DNA from: Paenibacillus sp. FSL R7-0204 | Lineage (GTDB): Bacteria; Bacillota; Bacilli; Paenibacillales; Paenibacillaceae | Direction of reading: 5' to 3' | Assembly (NCBI RefSeq): GCF_038002225.1 | Contig: NZ_JBBOCA010000001.1 | Coordinates: forward strand, 5,270,001-5,334,000 | DNA length: 64,000 bases | Part shown: piece by piece, positions 16,410 to 24,387 of the stretch | Numbering within the stretch: position 1 is the first letter of the stretch | How the letters are laid out: each line of letters opens with the position of its first letter | Made by a program: the position numbers and the translations under genes | The notes under the pieces: model-generated | Told to the model about the DNA's origin: nothing | The model's input: only the letters and a program-made list of their open reading frames with translations | The model's database searches: none

Positions 16410-17816
16410 TTACTGGCCTGTAAATTCAATCTCATCGTACTCATAATAAGCCTGTAGGATCTGCTGCCGGTCATCCAGGAACAGCTGGTCAGCCACGCCG
16501 CTGACCAGTCTAGGAATCGCATTCCGCAGTCCCGAGATGGCCGATGCCGATAACCCGCAGCTGGCCAGTGCGGAATAGTTGAATACGAATAAGCCATGCA
16601 GCAGCTTGCGGCCTGCTTCGTCCCGGCTCTGAAGCGCAAAGCCTGGGCTAAGGTAAGGGTGCGCATCCAGCAGCGGATTCGCTGATCCCGCAGGCGCGGT
16701 GTACCGGTCGCTCCAGCGGGCAATATGAGGCTCCACCTGCCGCAGCTCCGGCCGCAGGGCAGGATCGCTAAGCAGGCCCGTGCTGACGATCAGATAGTCG
16801 AAGCTGAACTCTCCCGCGGGCGTAGTCACCACCGCCTGCTCCCCCGAAGCCTCCACCTTCAGCCACGGCGAGCCGAGGTGCAGCCGGAAGCCGGGCCATG
16901 CCGCTGCACGGCGGAAGGTATCGCTTGTCGGCGGCTGATTATACTGGAAGAAATGCGAGATCACTGCATATTTGTCCGCATCCGCCAAGGCATGGAACCG
17001 CTCAATCATACCTGAGCCCTCCATCTGGCGGATCGGGTTCACCCCCGGAAGCTGCGCCCGGCGGACGAAGACCTGGGCCTCAGCCGCGCCCTCCTGAAGC
17101 GCGTAATTGGCATTGTCGAAGGCGGACGCCCCGCCGCCGAGAATCCCCACCCGCTTGCCGCGCAGGGCAGCGAAGTCAATCTGCCGGGAGGTATGAGCGT
17201 ACAGGCGCTCCGGCAGGTGATCTGCAATCATCGGCGGAACATGCCACTGCCCTCCGCCTTGAATGCCGGTAGCCAGCACCACCTTACGGGCCAGCAATGT
17301 TCCGGCCTGCCCACCCGCTCCTGTAACCTGCAGACGGTAGATTCCATCGTCACCAGGCTCGACCAGCATTAACCGCACCTCGTTACGTACCGGCAGCTTC
17401 AGAATCTGCCGGTACCAGCGCAGATACTCCATCCACTGCCCGCGCGGGATTTTGTCCACCTCACACCAGGCCTCTGCCCCATGCTGAGCCTCCCACCAGG
17501 AGCGGAAGGTCAGCGACGGAATACCGAGATCAATCGAGGTCAGAGCTTTGGGCGTACGCAGCGTCACCATCCGGGCATAGGTCTCCCAAGGCCCCTCCAG
17601 CCCGTCACGATTCTCATCGATAATCAGCAGATTCGAGATCCGCTCGCGCAGCAATCCAAAAGCCGCACCAAGCCCGCTCTGGCCCCCGCCCACAATGACG
17701 ACATCATAGACATGGCCTTCGTCATGCTCCACAGGGCGAACCCAGTCCGCGCCGCCATAGGCGAGGTAAGAGAGATCCGTGTTCACGCGTTCATTCAAGG
17801 CTTCCAGGCTCATCAT
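16410..17816 (-). CDS. FAD/NAD(P)-binding monooxygenase-like oxidoreductase
   Basis: A 468-residue flavoprotein. The first Rossmann motif VVIVGGGQSGLGAAFGL near residue 40 binds FAD, and a second, RVGILGGGASAFDNA near residue 220, would bind NAD(P)H. The order and spacing fit flavin-containing or Baeyer-Villiger-like monooxygenases (class B). No membrane segment is present. The start is ambiguous between adjacent ATG codons at 17816 and 17813, just after GAGGA. It ends near a weak terminator shared with LtrA. The substrate is unknown. Confidence 0.83.
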   Translation of the reverse strand: MMSLEALNERVNTDLSYLAYGGADWVRPVEHDEGHVYDVVIVGGGQSGLGAAFGLLRERISNLLIIDENRDGLEGPWETYARMVTLRTPKALTSIDLGIPSLTFRSWWEAQHGAEAWCEVDKIPRGQWMEYLRWYRQILKLPVRNEVRLMLVEPGDDGIYRLQVTGAGGQAGTLLARKVVLATGIQGGGQWHVPPMIADHLPERLYAHTSRQIDFAALRGKRVGILGGGASAFDNANYALQEGAAEAQVFVRRAQLPGVNPIRQMEGSGMIERFHALADADKYAVISHFFQYNQPPTSDTFRRAAAWPGFRLHLGSPWLKVEASGEQAVVTTPAGEFSFDYLIVSTGLLSDPALRPELRQVEPHIARWSDRYTAPAGSANPLLDAHPYLSPGFALQSRDEAGRKLLHGLFVFNYSALASCGLSASAISGLRNAIPRLVSGVADQLFLDDRQQILQAYYEYDEIEFTGQ

Positions 17817-18036
17817 TCCTCAGACCTTTCCGGGGCATCTTCAGCTCATAGCTGCTGCTCGCTTTGTATCCTATTCCACTATCCCTGATATACATCTATG
17901 GCGATATTATATAGGGTATGCCCCCGCTTTTGAATATTGATGGAAGGTTTATTGTCATAAGAGCTGAATTCGGCGGACGGGATTGTACATGGAGCCAATA
18001 TTTTAGCATTAACTCCCCTTAACGCTTGACAAAATA
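17817..18036. other. Gap upstream of the monooxygenase gene
   Basis: This ~220-base stretch should contain the monooxygenase promoter. I found no clear -35/-10 pair and no gene. It runs into the dispersed repeat at 18037. Confidence 0.4.
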
Positions 18037-18095
18037 ACCCCACAAAGCGGGGCTTTAGCTTCGAAGATAACTCAGGTCCTTTGCGGGGGCTCCAA
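18037..18095. repeat. Dispersed ~58-bp repeat, copy 1
   Basis: The unit runs from ACCCCACAAAG through CTTTAGCTTCGAAG to CTCAGGTCCTTTGCGGGG. A second copy lies at 20064-20121, inside the end of the AprX-like gene. Ends CCCCACAAAG and CTTTGCGGGG are near-inverted, so the unit can fold as a hairpin. Read on the minus strand each copy begins with an ATG and encodes a similar short open run, which I judge to be a side effect of the repeat. Confidence 0.65.
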
Positions 18096-18230
18096 AACAT
18101 ATAAATTCCAAAAAAAGCCGCGCCCAGCAGCCCTCCGGCCTGGAAACAGCTCTTTCATTCAGTCATTTATAGCTGCAATGTAGTCATTCCGCATTCAGGA
18201 GTGTTGTCGTTCCCTTGATGCCCATAAAGC

Positions 18231-18262
18231 AGCGCGCCCTTAATGAATCCGGGCGCGCTGTT
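18231..18262. terminator. Terminator after the 121-residue hypothetical gene
   Basis: AGCGCGCCC and GGGCGCGCT form a perfect 9-bp stem with an 11-base loop, 8 bases beyond the stop of the minus-strand gene at 18267. Confidence 0.7.
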
Positions 18263-18266
18263 GTTA

Positions 18267-18629
18267 TTAGAAGCGTGCTACAAAAAACTCGCGGTTCGAC
18301 GGGACGAACTTCTGTGTGCGCTGCACATTATCGGCGTCGATAATTCGGAGCGTGTAGCTGACTGTTGTCAGCGTACTGATCGTATTAAACTGTGCGACGC
18401 CGAATTCATCGAACTGAGCCGTGATCACAGTGCCGGAGCTCCGGGTCAGTGTAGCCGTCCAGCCCTGCGTTTCGTAAGGCACATTGTTATTGTTCACTGC
18501 AAGCACGATGAAATTATTAAGCACCTGTCTGATCCGCCGTCTCTTGGGTCTTACTACCGCCGCTGCTCTTGCTTTTTTAGCCATCAATTGACGTTTTGCC
18601 AGCAATGCTTTCTTCTCTGATTCTTTCAT
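18267..18629 (-). CDS. Hypothetical basic N-terminal / beta-rich protein
   Basis: A 120-residue protein. The first ~40 residues are very rich in Lys, Arg and Ala (KKALLAKRQLMAKKARAAA), and the remainder (from about residue 40) alternates hydrophobic and polar residues as in a single beta-sandwich, with a possible asparagine-rich turn NNNN. No signal peptide or cysteine is seen. ATG 18629 follows GTGGTG at ~6-base spacing; an in-frame GTG at 18641 is the alternative. It is divergent from the AprX-like protease gene. I do not recognise the family; a spore- or envelope-associated role is only a guess. Confidence 0.6.
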   Translation of the reverse strand: MKESEKKALLAKRQLMAKKARAAAVVRPKRRRIRQVLNNFIVLAVNNNNVPYETQGWTATLTRSSGTVITAQFDEFGVAQFNTISTLTTVSYTLRIIDADNVQRTQKFVPSNREFFVARF

Positions 18630-18795
18630 TTGCTTCACCACTTTCTATTGGAATACAGTAGTAAATGCAAGAGAAGAATCAGCCGAAACGCGCTATTGCC
18701 TGTTATTCACATAAATGTATCGCTGTACTTCATTCATGGTTTCGTACCCACGAGGCAGCTGGCCGCATACACTGCTTCATAGAGGTGATTACATT

Positions 18796-20085
18796 ATGAA
18801 GAGTAAACCATCATGGGTCAGGCGTCACACCGCCAAGCTCAACCGGCCCCTGAAGCATAAGATCCGCAGAGCCTATTCCACTGCTGCTACAAAAGCTGCT
18901 ATACCGGTGATTATACAGTTCAGACAACCGCTTACTCCGGCGCGGCTCCGCGAACTAAGGAAGCACCTGGGACGGCATGTCCTCCCGGTCAAACATCATC
19001 TGCGGCTGCATCAGGCCGTGGCTTCACAGGTATCCCTGAAATGTCTGGAGCACGTATGCCGCTGGAATGGAGTCCATAAAGTCTATCTGGACGGCATTAA
19101 GAAGGCTACGCTCAACATTGCAACTCCATCCATAGGCGCTACAGCAGTTAGACGCTCAAGAGGGCTTACCGGCAAAGGCATCAACATCGCTGTGCTCGAT
19201 ACCGGAGTCTATCCGCATCCCGACCTGACCCGGCCGGTGAACCGCATTCTGGCGTTCAAGGATTATATCAATCACCGGAAATGCCCGTATGATGACAACG
19301 GACACGGCACGCATATCACCGGGGATGCCGCCGGTAACGGCTGGTCCAGCCGGGGCAAGTACCGGGGACCCGCGCCGGAAGCGGGAATTGTCGGAATCAA
19401 GGTGCTCGATAAGTATGGGGACGGCTATGATTCTACCATTATCAAGGCAATTGAATACTGCATCACCCACCGCAAAAAGCTTAAGCTGCGCATCCTCTCC
19501 ATGTCCTTCGGCGGACCGGTGGCTCCGCATATCAAGGATGACCTTCTTGTCCAGGCCGTTGAAAAAGCCGTTAAAGCCGGCCTCACCGTAGTCATCGCCG
19601 CCGGCAATGCCGGCCCTGGGCGCCGGACCATTGAGTCCCCCGGGATCAGCCCCTCCGCGATCACCGTCGGAGCTGTCAATGACCGCCGGACGCTGACGCA
19701 GAAGGATGACCGGATCGCTGTCTATTCCAGCCGCGGGCCTGCTCCCGGCGGCAAGGTGAAGCCGGATCTGGTCGCCCCCGGCGATTCAGTGATCTCGCTG
19801 CGCGCCCCCGGCTCCCGGCTGGTCCGTGAATTGCCGCGCAATAAGGTCGGCAAGCGGTATTTCAAGCTGTCCGGCACCAGCATCTCCACGCCCATCGTGT
19901 CCGGGGCCGCCGCGCAGCTGCTCCAGCTTGCGCCTTGCCTCACCCCGCGCCAGGTGAAGCTCTTGCTGAAGCGTAACGCTTTCCCTCTCCGCCTGAAGCC
20001 AAATACCGGCGGCAGCGGGGAGATCGACGTACGATTCCTGAAGCGCCGCTGCTCCCCCAAGAAACCCCACAAAGTAAGACTTTAG
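18796..20085 (+). CDS. aprX: AprX-like subtilisin-family (S8) serine protease
   Basis: The 429-residue protein has the full subtilisin triad: Asp135 in AVLDTGVYPHPD, His170 in GHGTHITG and Ser362 in GTSISTPI, with the oxyanion Asn in AAGNAGPG. The preceding ~110 residues resemble the N-terminal part of Bacillus AprX, including VYLDGIKKATLNIATPSIGA before RGLTGKG. There is no Sec signal, consistent with AprX, a cytoplasmic late-stationary-phase protease. The start is ATG 18796 behind AGAGGTGAT. The last six residues (PHKVRL) and the stop codon come from a dispersed repeat at 20064-20121. The symbol is by homology. Confidence 0.85.
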   Translation: MKSKPSWVRRHTAKLNRPLKHKIRRAYSTAATKAAIPVIIQFRQPLTPARLRELRKHLGRHVLPVKHHLRLHQAVASQVSLKCLEHVCRWNGVHKVYLDGIKKATLNIATPSIGATAVRRSRGLTGKGINIAVLDTGVYPHPDLTRPVNRILAFKDYINHRKCPYDDNGHGTHITGDAAGNGWSSRGKYRGPAPEAGIVGIKVLDKYGDGYDSTIIKAIEYCITHRKKLKLRILSMSFGGPVAPHIKDDLLVQAVEKAVKAGLTVVIAAGNAGPGRRTIESPGISPSAITVGAVNDRRTLTQKDDRIAVYSSRGPAPGGKVKPDLVAPGDSVISLRAPGSRLVRELPRNKVGKRYFKLSGTSISTPIVSGAAAQLLQLAPCLTPRQVKLLLKRNAFPLRLKPNTGGSGEIDVRFLKRRCSPKKPHKVRL

Positions 20086-20121
20086 CTTCGAAGGATATTC
20101 AGGTCCTTTGCGGGGACCCCA
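20064..20121. repeat. Dispersed ~58-bp repeat, copy 2 (inside AprX-like 3' end)
   Basis: Matches 18037-18095 closely: ACCCCACAAAG, CTTTAGCTTCGAAG, CAGGTCCTTTGCGGGG. The first 22 bases are translated as the end of the AprX-like protein and supply its TAG stop; the rest is intergenic and may act as a transcript-end hairpin. Confidence 0.65.
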
Positions 20122-20168
20122 AATCAAAATAACAGGCCTGGTAACCGCTCCTTATGCACGGGGAGCGG

Positions 20169-21476
20169 TTACTCCTCAGCCAGCTGCGGCCATAGCTGGC
20201 GCGCCCAGGCTAACAGCTTCTCGTCTTCTCCATATCTTCCTATGCACTGGAAGCCGAGCGGCAGGTCTTCGAGCGTTGCCGCAGGCAGACTGACCGTGGG
20301 CACTCCCGCGAAGCCCCAGACCGCAGGCATCCCTGCCCAGCCCGTATTCCGCTCCTCGATCTTCGGCGCTGTTCCTCCCTGGGCCGGAGAGACCCACAGG
20401 TCGATTCCTTCCTGTTCCATAAGCTCCATCAGATCACGCCGCAGCTCCCGTTGCCGGGTGCGGCACTGCTCCAGCTCCTCTTCCGGAATCTGCTGTCCTC
20501 TAAGGATCGCTTCCTGCACGGGAACGCCGTATTCTACTCTATGCTCCGCGAATCTATGTCCATGCTCCCGTGCCAGCTCACCCTCAATGAAGCGCAGCAT
20601 GGCATTGCCGTAGATGAGTTCATCCTCCCATGGCATTTGGACGTAACGGACTTCATATCCAAGCTGTTCAAGCCCTGTGATCTGAGCCTGGAACAACCCT
20701 TTGACTTCCGCGCTCATCAGCTCCATATAGACTCCCTTAGGGATACCCAATACCGGCTTACGGGGGATTGGGGCAGCAGGAGCTTCCCAGTCCGGGACAA
20801 GCAAGGCTGCTGCAGCCTCCATATCAGGCAAATTCTGTGTGAAGAACCCTACCGTGTCAAAAGACGGCGAGAACAGCAGCACCCCATCCAGCGGAACCCG
20901 GCCATAGCTGGGCTTGAACCCGACCACTCCGCAAAAGGATGCCGGGGCGATCACCGAACGCAGCGTCTGTGTGCCCACAGCCAGCGGACAGAGCCCCGCA
21001 GCCACCGCAGCGGCAGAGCCTGCACTGGAACCGCCGGGAGTATGCGCGGTATTATGCGGATTACGCGTAGCAATGGGTCCGTTGTAGGCAAATTCCTCGG
21101 TCACCGTCTTGCCTGCAATCACGGCCCCGAGAGCACGCAGCTTAGTGACCAGAGACCCCTGGGCACCTGCTAACAGCTCAGCGGATAGCTGCGATCCCGC
21201 CCGGGTCGGCAGACCGTCCACATGCAACAGATCCTTAATGGCTACAGGAATGCCAAATAGGGCCGGTTTACGCTTATCTCCGCTGTAGGTACTTTGCAGC
21301 AGAGCTTTTTCCGAATCCAGACGCCCTTCAACCTCATCCTCAGGAACAAACGCGTGGATATACGGCTCAAGCTGTCTGTAACGCTCCAAGTACGGGTCAA
21401 GCACAGTTTCAGGTGAATATCCGGGCTCATGAATCCGGCTCATCATTTCTGTCAGGGATACTTTGTGAAGCAGCAT
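20169..21476 (-). CDS. Amidase (amidase signature family)
   Basis: A 435-residue amidase-signature enzyme. The catalytic Lys is in PVAIKDLLH and the cis-Ser in TPGGSSAGSAAAVAAG. The nucleophile region, usually TxGSIRPA-like, reads GTQTLRSVIAPASFCG: the Ser is kept but its preceding Gly is Arg and the following Arg is replaced. These enzymes hydrolyse carboxamides in the cytoplasm; the altered neighbourhood may change specificity or activity. ATG 21476 follows GGAGATGAT; the frame continues to 21509 without a better site. It is convergent with the AprX-like gene. Confidence 0.85.
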   Translation of the reverse strand: MLLHKVSLTEMMSRIHEPGYSPETVLDPYLERYRQLEPYIHAFVPEDEVEGRLDSEKALLQSTYSGDKRKPALFGIPVAIKDLLHVDGLPTRAGSQLSAELLAGAQGSLVTKLRALGAVIAGKTVTEEFAYNGPIATRNPHNTAHTPGGSSAGSAAAVAAGLCPLAVGTQTLRSVIAPASFCGVVGFKPSYGRVPLDGVLLFSPSFDTVGFFTQNLPDMEAAAALLVPDWEAPAAPIPRKPVLGIPKGVYMELMSAEVKGLFQAQITGLEQLGYEVRYVQMPWEDELIYGNAMLRFIEGELAREHGHRFAEHRVEYGVPVQEAILRGQQIPEEELEQCRTRQRELRRDLMELMEQEGIDLWVSPAQGGTAPKIEERNTGWAGMPAVWGFAGVPTVSLPAATLEDLPLGFQCIGRYGEDEKLLAWARQLWPQLAEE

Positions 21477-21640
21477 AAGATCATCTCCATGGAAGATTAT
21501 GTATAGCATTCGGCTTATTACGTTTCATCCTGCAAAAGGTAACAGAAATTCCCAAGATTTTTCATTCTCATGCTCAAAAAGCCACCCGGGCCGCTCCCCC
21601 CCCCCAAGATGGCTTTCATGCTCCCTAGCACAAGAGCTTC

Positions 21641-22096
21641 CTAAAGTTCTTCGTTTGTTTGATCTCCGCCCTGTTTATATTCATTCAGCTTCTGATTAAG
21701 CTGCTTGGCTTCCCGTTTCCCGTCGATATGCATCATCGCGTACACCATACTTTTGACCACCAGAATGACAATGACGAACGGCACCAGCACTCCTTTATCC
21801 ATCAGAGGGCCGTCCGCGAACTGCCATAGCCAGAGAATCACCAGTACATCAGCGAGGATGAAGCAGAGATAGAAGCTGATTGTCTGCACTTTGGGATCTA
21901 CCTCATACGTATTCACCAGCGCATACCGGAAGCAGGTAAACGCCGCAGCTCCCAGGAACAGCTGCACCAGCAGCGAGCCCCGGATCATCTCCGTAGCATT
22001 CAGAGCCAGCACAACCGCCGCAAGCACCATCAGACCCCCGCAAGCCACAAGCAGATCCTTCACGAACAAAGACACATACTTTCTCGTTGTAATCAT
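21641..22096 (-). CDS. DUF3021-family membrane protein
   Basis: A 151-residue protein with four predicted membrane segments (LLVACGGLMVLAAVVLAL, LLVQLFLGAAAFTCF, FYLCFILADVLVILWLW, VLVPFVIVILVVKSMVYA) and a polar C-terminal tail. DUF3021 proteins are typically co-encoded with a LytTR DNA-binding protein, as here: the LytTR gene ends at 22131, ~34 bases upstream. Such pairs are thought to form a membrane-linked regulatory unit in which the DUF3021 partner restrains the LytTR factor. AGGAGG precedes ATG 22096. Confidence 0.85.
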   Translation of the reverse strand: MITTRKYVSLFVKDLLVACGGLMVLAAVVLALNATEMIRGSLLVQLFLGAAAFTCFRYALVNTYEVDPKVQTISFYLCFILADVLVILWLWQFADGPLMDKGVLVPFVIVILVVKSMVYAMMHIDGKREAKQLNQKLNEYKQGGDQTNEEL

Positions 22097-22130
22097 GAGT
22101 TTTCCTCCTATTCAAGTCTTGACAGCACAG

Positions 22131-22568
22131 CTATAACCCTAACTTCTGTTTGAGCACCGGGACGTATTGTCTGGAGATGTGGACCTTCTCACCGTTGTGC
22201 AGCAGCGCCTCGTATCTTCCATAGAGCACCGGACGGAGCGACTCAATCTTGGCCACATTCAGGATGCTGGATTTGGAGGCCCTGAAAAAATCGCCAGACT
22301 CATACTCCGTCTCCAGCTCATACAGCTTCAGCCTCGACTCATACACCTTCTCCTGGCAATAGATGAACACCTTATGATCCACCGCCTCGAAATAATAGAC
22401 GTCACGCGGTTGGATGATGTGCATCTGTAGCCCGGTCATACCAATCAGCTTCCTGGGGCCTGCGTTCACCGAGTAGATCAGCGCCAGCAAGGCTTCATCC
22501 GGGTCATTGCACCTGAGAATAATTTCAGGCTCACCGCCCTCCGGAACCTGCTCAATCGTGATTTTCAC
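22131..22568 (-). CDS. LytTR-family DNA-binding regulator
   Basis: The 145-residue protein has an N-terminal ~45-residue segment and a C-terminal LytTR DNA-binding domain: DVYYFEAVDHKVFIYCQEKVYESR is the conserved opening, and FFRASKSSILNVAKIESL and KVHISRQYVPVLKQKL complete the fold. No receiver domain is present, so it is the stand-alone LytTR type that partners DUF3021. I start it at GTG 22568, ~8 bases after GGAGG; another GTG (22574) overlaps that site. A SigA-like promoter is at 22603-22631. These pairs often regulate themselves. Confidence 0.88.
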   Translation of the reverse strand: MKITIEQVPEGGEPEIILRCNDPDEALLALIYSVNAGPRKLIGMTGLQMHIIQPRDVYYFEAVDHKVFIYCQEKVYESRLKLYELETEYESGDFFRASKSSILNVAKIESLRPVLYGRYEALLHNGEKVHISRQYVPVLKQKLGL

Positions 22569-22602
22569 CGCCACCGCCTCCTGCCTTCTCCCCTACATTT
22601 AC

Positions 22603-22631
22603 AGTATATTTTTGTAAAAAGACTTATACAA
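22603..22631 (-). promoter_or_regulatory. SigA-type promoter of the LytTR/DUF3021 operon
   Basis: On the minus strand, TTGTAT (22626-22631) and TATACT (22603-22608) are 17 bases apart, with the GTG start ~35 bases downstream of the -10 element. Confidence 0.65.
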
Positions 22632-22741
22632 TGGCCTTTGCGCAAGCTGCACTCTAGCTGCTTCAAGCTGCAGGTTTGACAGGTCCAATTCCTTGGTTGT
22701 ATCCCTACAATAAAAGGTGTCGATTAGAAAATAAAATACAG

Positions 22742-22835
22742 TATAATAAACGGTATAGGTCGTGAAGAACACGCCGCCTCAATAGAACGTTTATCTGGAG
22801 CTTGCCTCTGGATACGTTGTATCGGGGCGGCTTTT
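22742..22835 (+). promoter_or_regulatory. Possible promoter and structured leader for the PD-(D/E)XK-like gene
   Basis: TATAAT at 22742-22747 has only a poor -35 match upstream. Downstream, GCCGCC near 22771 can pair with GGGCGGC near 22826, which is followed by TTTTCTT. This looks like a terminator-type hairpin in the leader before the TTG start at 22894, hinting at attenuation. Confidence 0.35.
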
Positions 22836-22893
22836 CTTATGTTCGGGTTCACTGCGAATGCATGGCCAATCTACTGTAAAGGGGGAAGCTGTA

Positions 22894-23541
22894 TTGTCAA
22901 GATTCGAGCAGCACTATGATGAATGGCTGGAGGATCAGATTCATGCGGAGACAGGTTCCATACGTTTGGAGTTTCTCAAGAAGGGCTTGGGACATGAGAC
23001 AGTGGAATTCCTGCGCTCGGTTTGGTTTCCTGCTGTCGGCAATTTCAAGTCATTATTTGCGGAATGGGAGGTCCGTGATTTCAACAACGGTTATCGATAT
23101 TTGGATCTGGCATACATGCCAGGTGGCGCCAAAGGCGGAATTGAAATTCAAGGCTTTGGCCCCCATGCGCGGGACCTTGATGTCAGACGGTTCAAAGACT
23201 TATGCAGACGGCATTGCCTGTTAGCACTGGACGGCTGGACCTTCCTGCCCATCGCCTATCCGTCTATTACAGAAGAGCCGCAGCTCTGTCAGCAGCTCGT
23301 GCTTGCGTTCATTGGCAGATTCGCTGCTACCGATGTAGCTGCATCCTTATCCTGGCTGGAGGCAGAAACCGTCCGTCTGGCCCGGCGCGTTCTGCGTCCG
23401 CTGACTCCGCTGGAGCTCGCCGCGCACCTAAGGGTATGTGACCGTCAAGCCAGACGCATTCTTCATCATCTCGTTGATCTCCAGATCCTCGAGGTTGCCA
23501 GTGGTTCAGAGCGGGTTCGCACGTATAGACTCCGGGTCTAA
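22894..23541 (+). CDS. PD-(D/E)XK (DUF559/Vsr-like) domain plus winged helix protein
   Basis: A 215-residue protein. Residues ~65-125 have the pattern LDLAYMPGG, then GGIEIQGFGPHARD, then RRFKDLCRRH and a GWTFLPIAY strand. This resembles DUF559/Vsr-type nuclease folds (Asp, Glu-x-Gln, Asp-Arg, final Trp strand). The usual catalytic Lys is replaced by Gln, as in some family members. The C-terminal ~50 residues (LTPLELAAHLRVCDRQARRILHHL) look like a winged helix DNA-binding domain. I take TTG 22894 as start (GGGGGA 7 bases upstream); ATG 22858 is the alternative. It ends ~60 bases before the 24-bp array. Nuclease activity is inferred, not shown. Confidence 0.65.
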   Translation: MSRFEQHYDEWLEDQIHAETGSIRLEFLKKGLGHETVEFLRSVWFPAVGNFKSLFAEWEVRDFNNGYRYLDLAYMPGGAKGGIEIQGFGPHARDLDVRRFKDLCRRHCLLALDGWTFLPIAYPSITEEPQLCQQLVLAFIGRFAATDVAASLSWLEAETVRLARRVLRPLTPLELAAHLRVCDRQARRILHHLVDLQILEVASGSERVRTYRLRV

Positions 23542-23600
23542 CTTTGGTAAGGACCGCTAATCTTGACTCCCCCACTGTGGGTGGACGAGTTGCCGACGCG

Positions 23601-24030
23601 GATGTGCGTGAGCCCGATGTTGCTGGTGTGCACGAGCCTGATGTCGCGGATGTGTACGAGCCTAATGTCGCGGATGTGCACGAGATTGATGTTGCGGATG
23701 TGCGTGAGCCTGATGTTGCGGATGTGCGTGAGCCTGATGTCGCGGATGTGCGTGAGCCTGATGTTGCGGATGTGCACGAGCCTGATGTTGCGGATGTGCA
23801 CGAGCCTAATGTTGCGGATGTGCACGAGCCTGATGCGCGGATGTGCACGAGCCTGATGTTGCGGATGTGTACGAGCCTAATGCGCGGATGTGCACGAGCC
23901 TGATGTTGCGGATGTGCACGAGCCTGATGTTGCGGATGTGCACGAGCCTGATGTTGCGGATGTGCGTGAGCCTGATGTTGCGGATGTGCACGAGCCTGAT
24001 GTTGCGGATGTGTACGAGCCTAATGCCGCG
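23601..24030. repeat. Minisatellite: 18 tandem units of 24 bp
   Basis: The unit is GATGTGCACGAGCCT followed by GATGTTGCG. Sixteen of the 18 units are exactly 24 bases and two (23817-23839 and 23864-23886) are 23, each losing one base in GATGTTGCG. Variation is limited to a few positions (GCAC/GCGT/GTAC, CCTG/CCTA, GTTG/GTCG). In one frame the 24-mers read as an eight-residue repeat DVADVHEP, but the 23-base units break that frame, there is no ribosome site and the frame has no gene-like flanks. I treat it as noncoding. Confidence 0.9.
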
Positions 24031-24262
24031 GACTGAGAATCCGCTATTTAGCCGAAATTGTTACTTATTCGCTTGTTCGCGGACTGAGATTCCGTTACCC
24101 GCCTTAGAAGTCACCCAAAGAGCCTGTATGAGCAGCAATAACGGATTGTCAGTCCGCCAAAGGTCCATTCGGCCCTGAAAATCCACATTAGCGGAATCTC
24201 AGTCCGCCCCGCCCTCCCCAACCGCAAAAAACCGCAGATCAGCTCTGCGAGTTTTTGGAATA
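24007..24262. repeat. ~256-bp direct repeat, copy A (nested inverted repeats and dead terminator)
   Basis: This segment, from the last array unit to GGAATA, recurs at 24364-24620 with few changes. Inside are two nested inverted pairs: GCGGACTGAGAATCCGCT (24028-24045) with its near-complement at 24190-24207, and GCGGACTGAGATTCCGTTA (24079-24097) with TAACGGATTGTCAGTCCGC (24139-24157). At its right end it carries a mutated copy of the terminator and last codons of the CD3324 gene. Confidence 0.85.
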
Positions 24263-24291
24263 TTTGATTTTGCGACGAGCTCGGGGTAGCT

Positions 24292-24387
24292 AATGTACAC
24301 GAGCCTGATGTCGCGGATGTGCACGAGATTGATGTTGCGGATGTGTACGAGCCTGATGTTGCGGATGTGTACGAGCCTAATGCCGCG
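24292..24387. repeat. Second minisatellite block: 4 units of 24 bp
   Basis: Four units of the same GATGTGCACGAGCCT + GATGTTGCG family (24292-24315, 24316-24339, 24340-24363, 24364-24387), the first degenerate. It precedes copy B of the 256-bp repeat in the same order as the large array precedes copy A. Confidence 0.85.

Noticed and set aside
17879..18100. Minus-strand ORF starting MFWSPRKGPE and its partner at 19786-20127 starting MIWGPRKGPE
   Set aside because: The similar N termini come from the same dispersed repeat; downstream sequence differs and no ribosome site is seen.
23544..23903. Plus-strand ORF encoding DVADVHEP repeats across the 24-bp array
   Set aside because: No ribosome site, no recognisable flanks, and the frame is broken by 23-base units; more simply explained as a DNA repeat.
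23601..24387. CRISPR array
   Set aside because: The units are contiguous without unique spacers and there are no cas genes.
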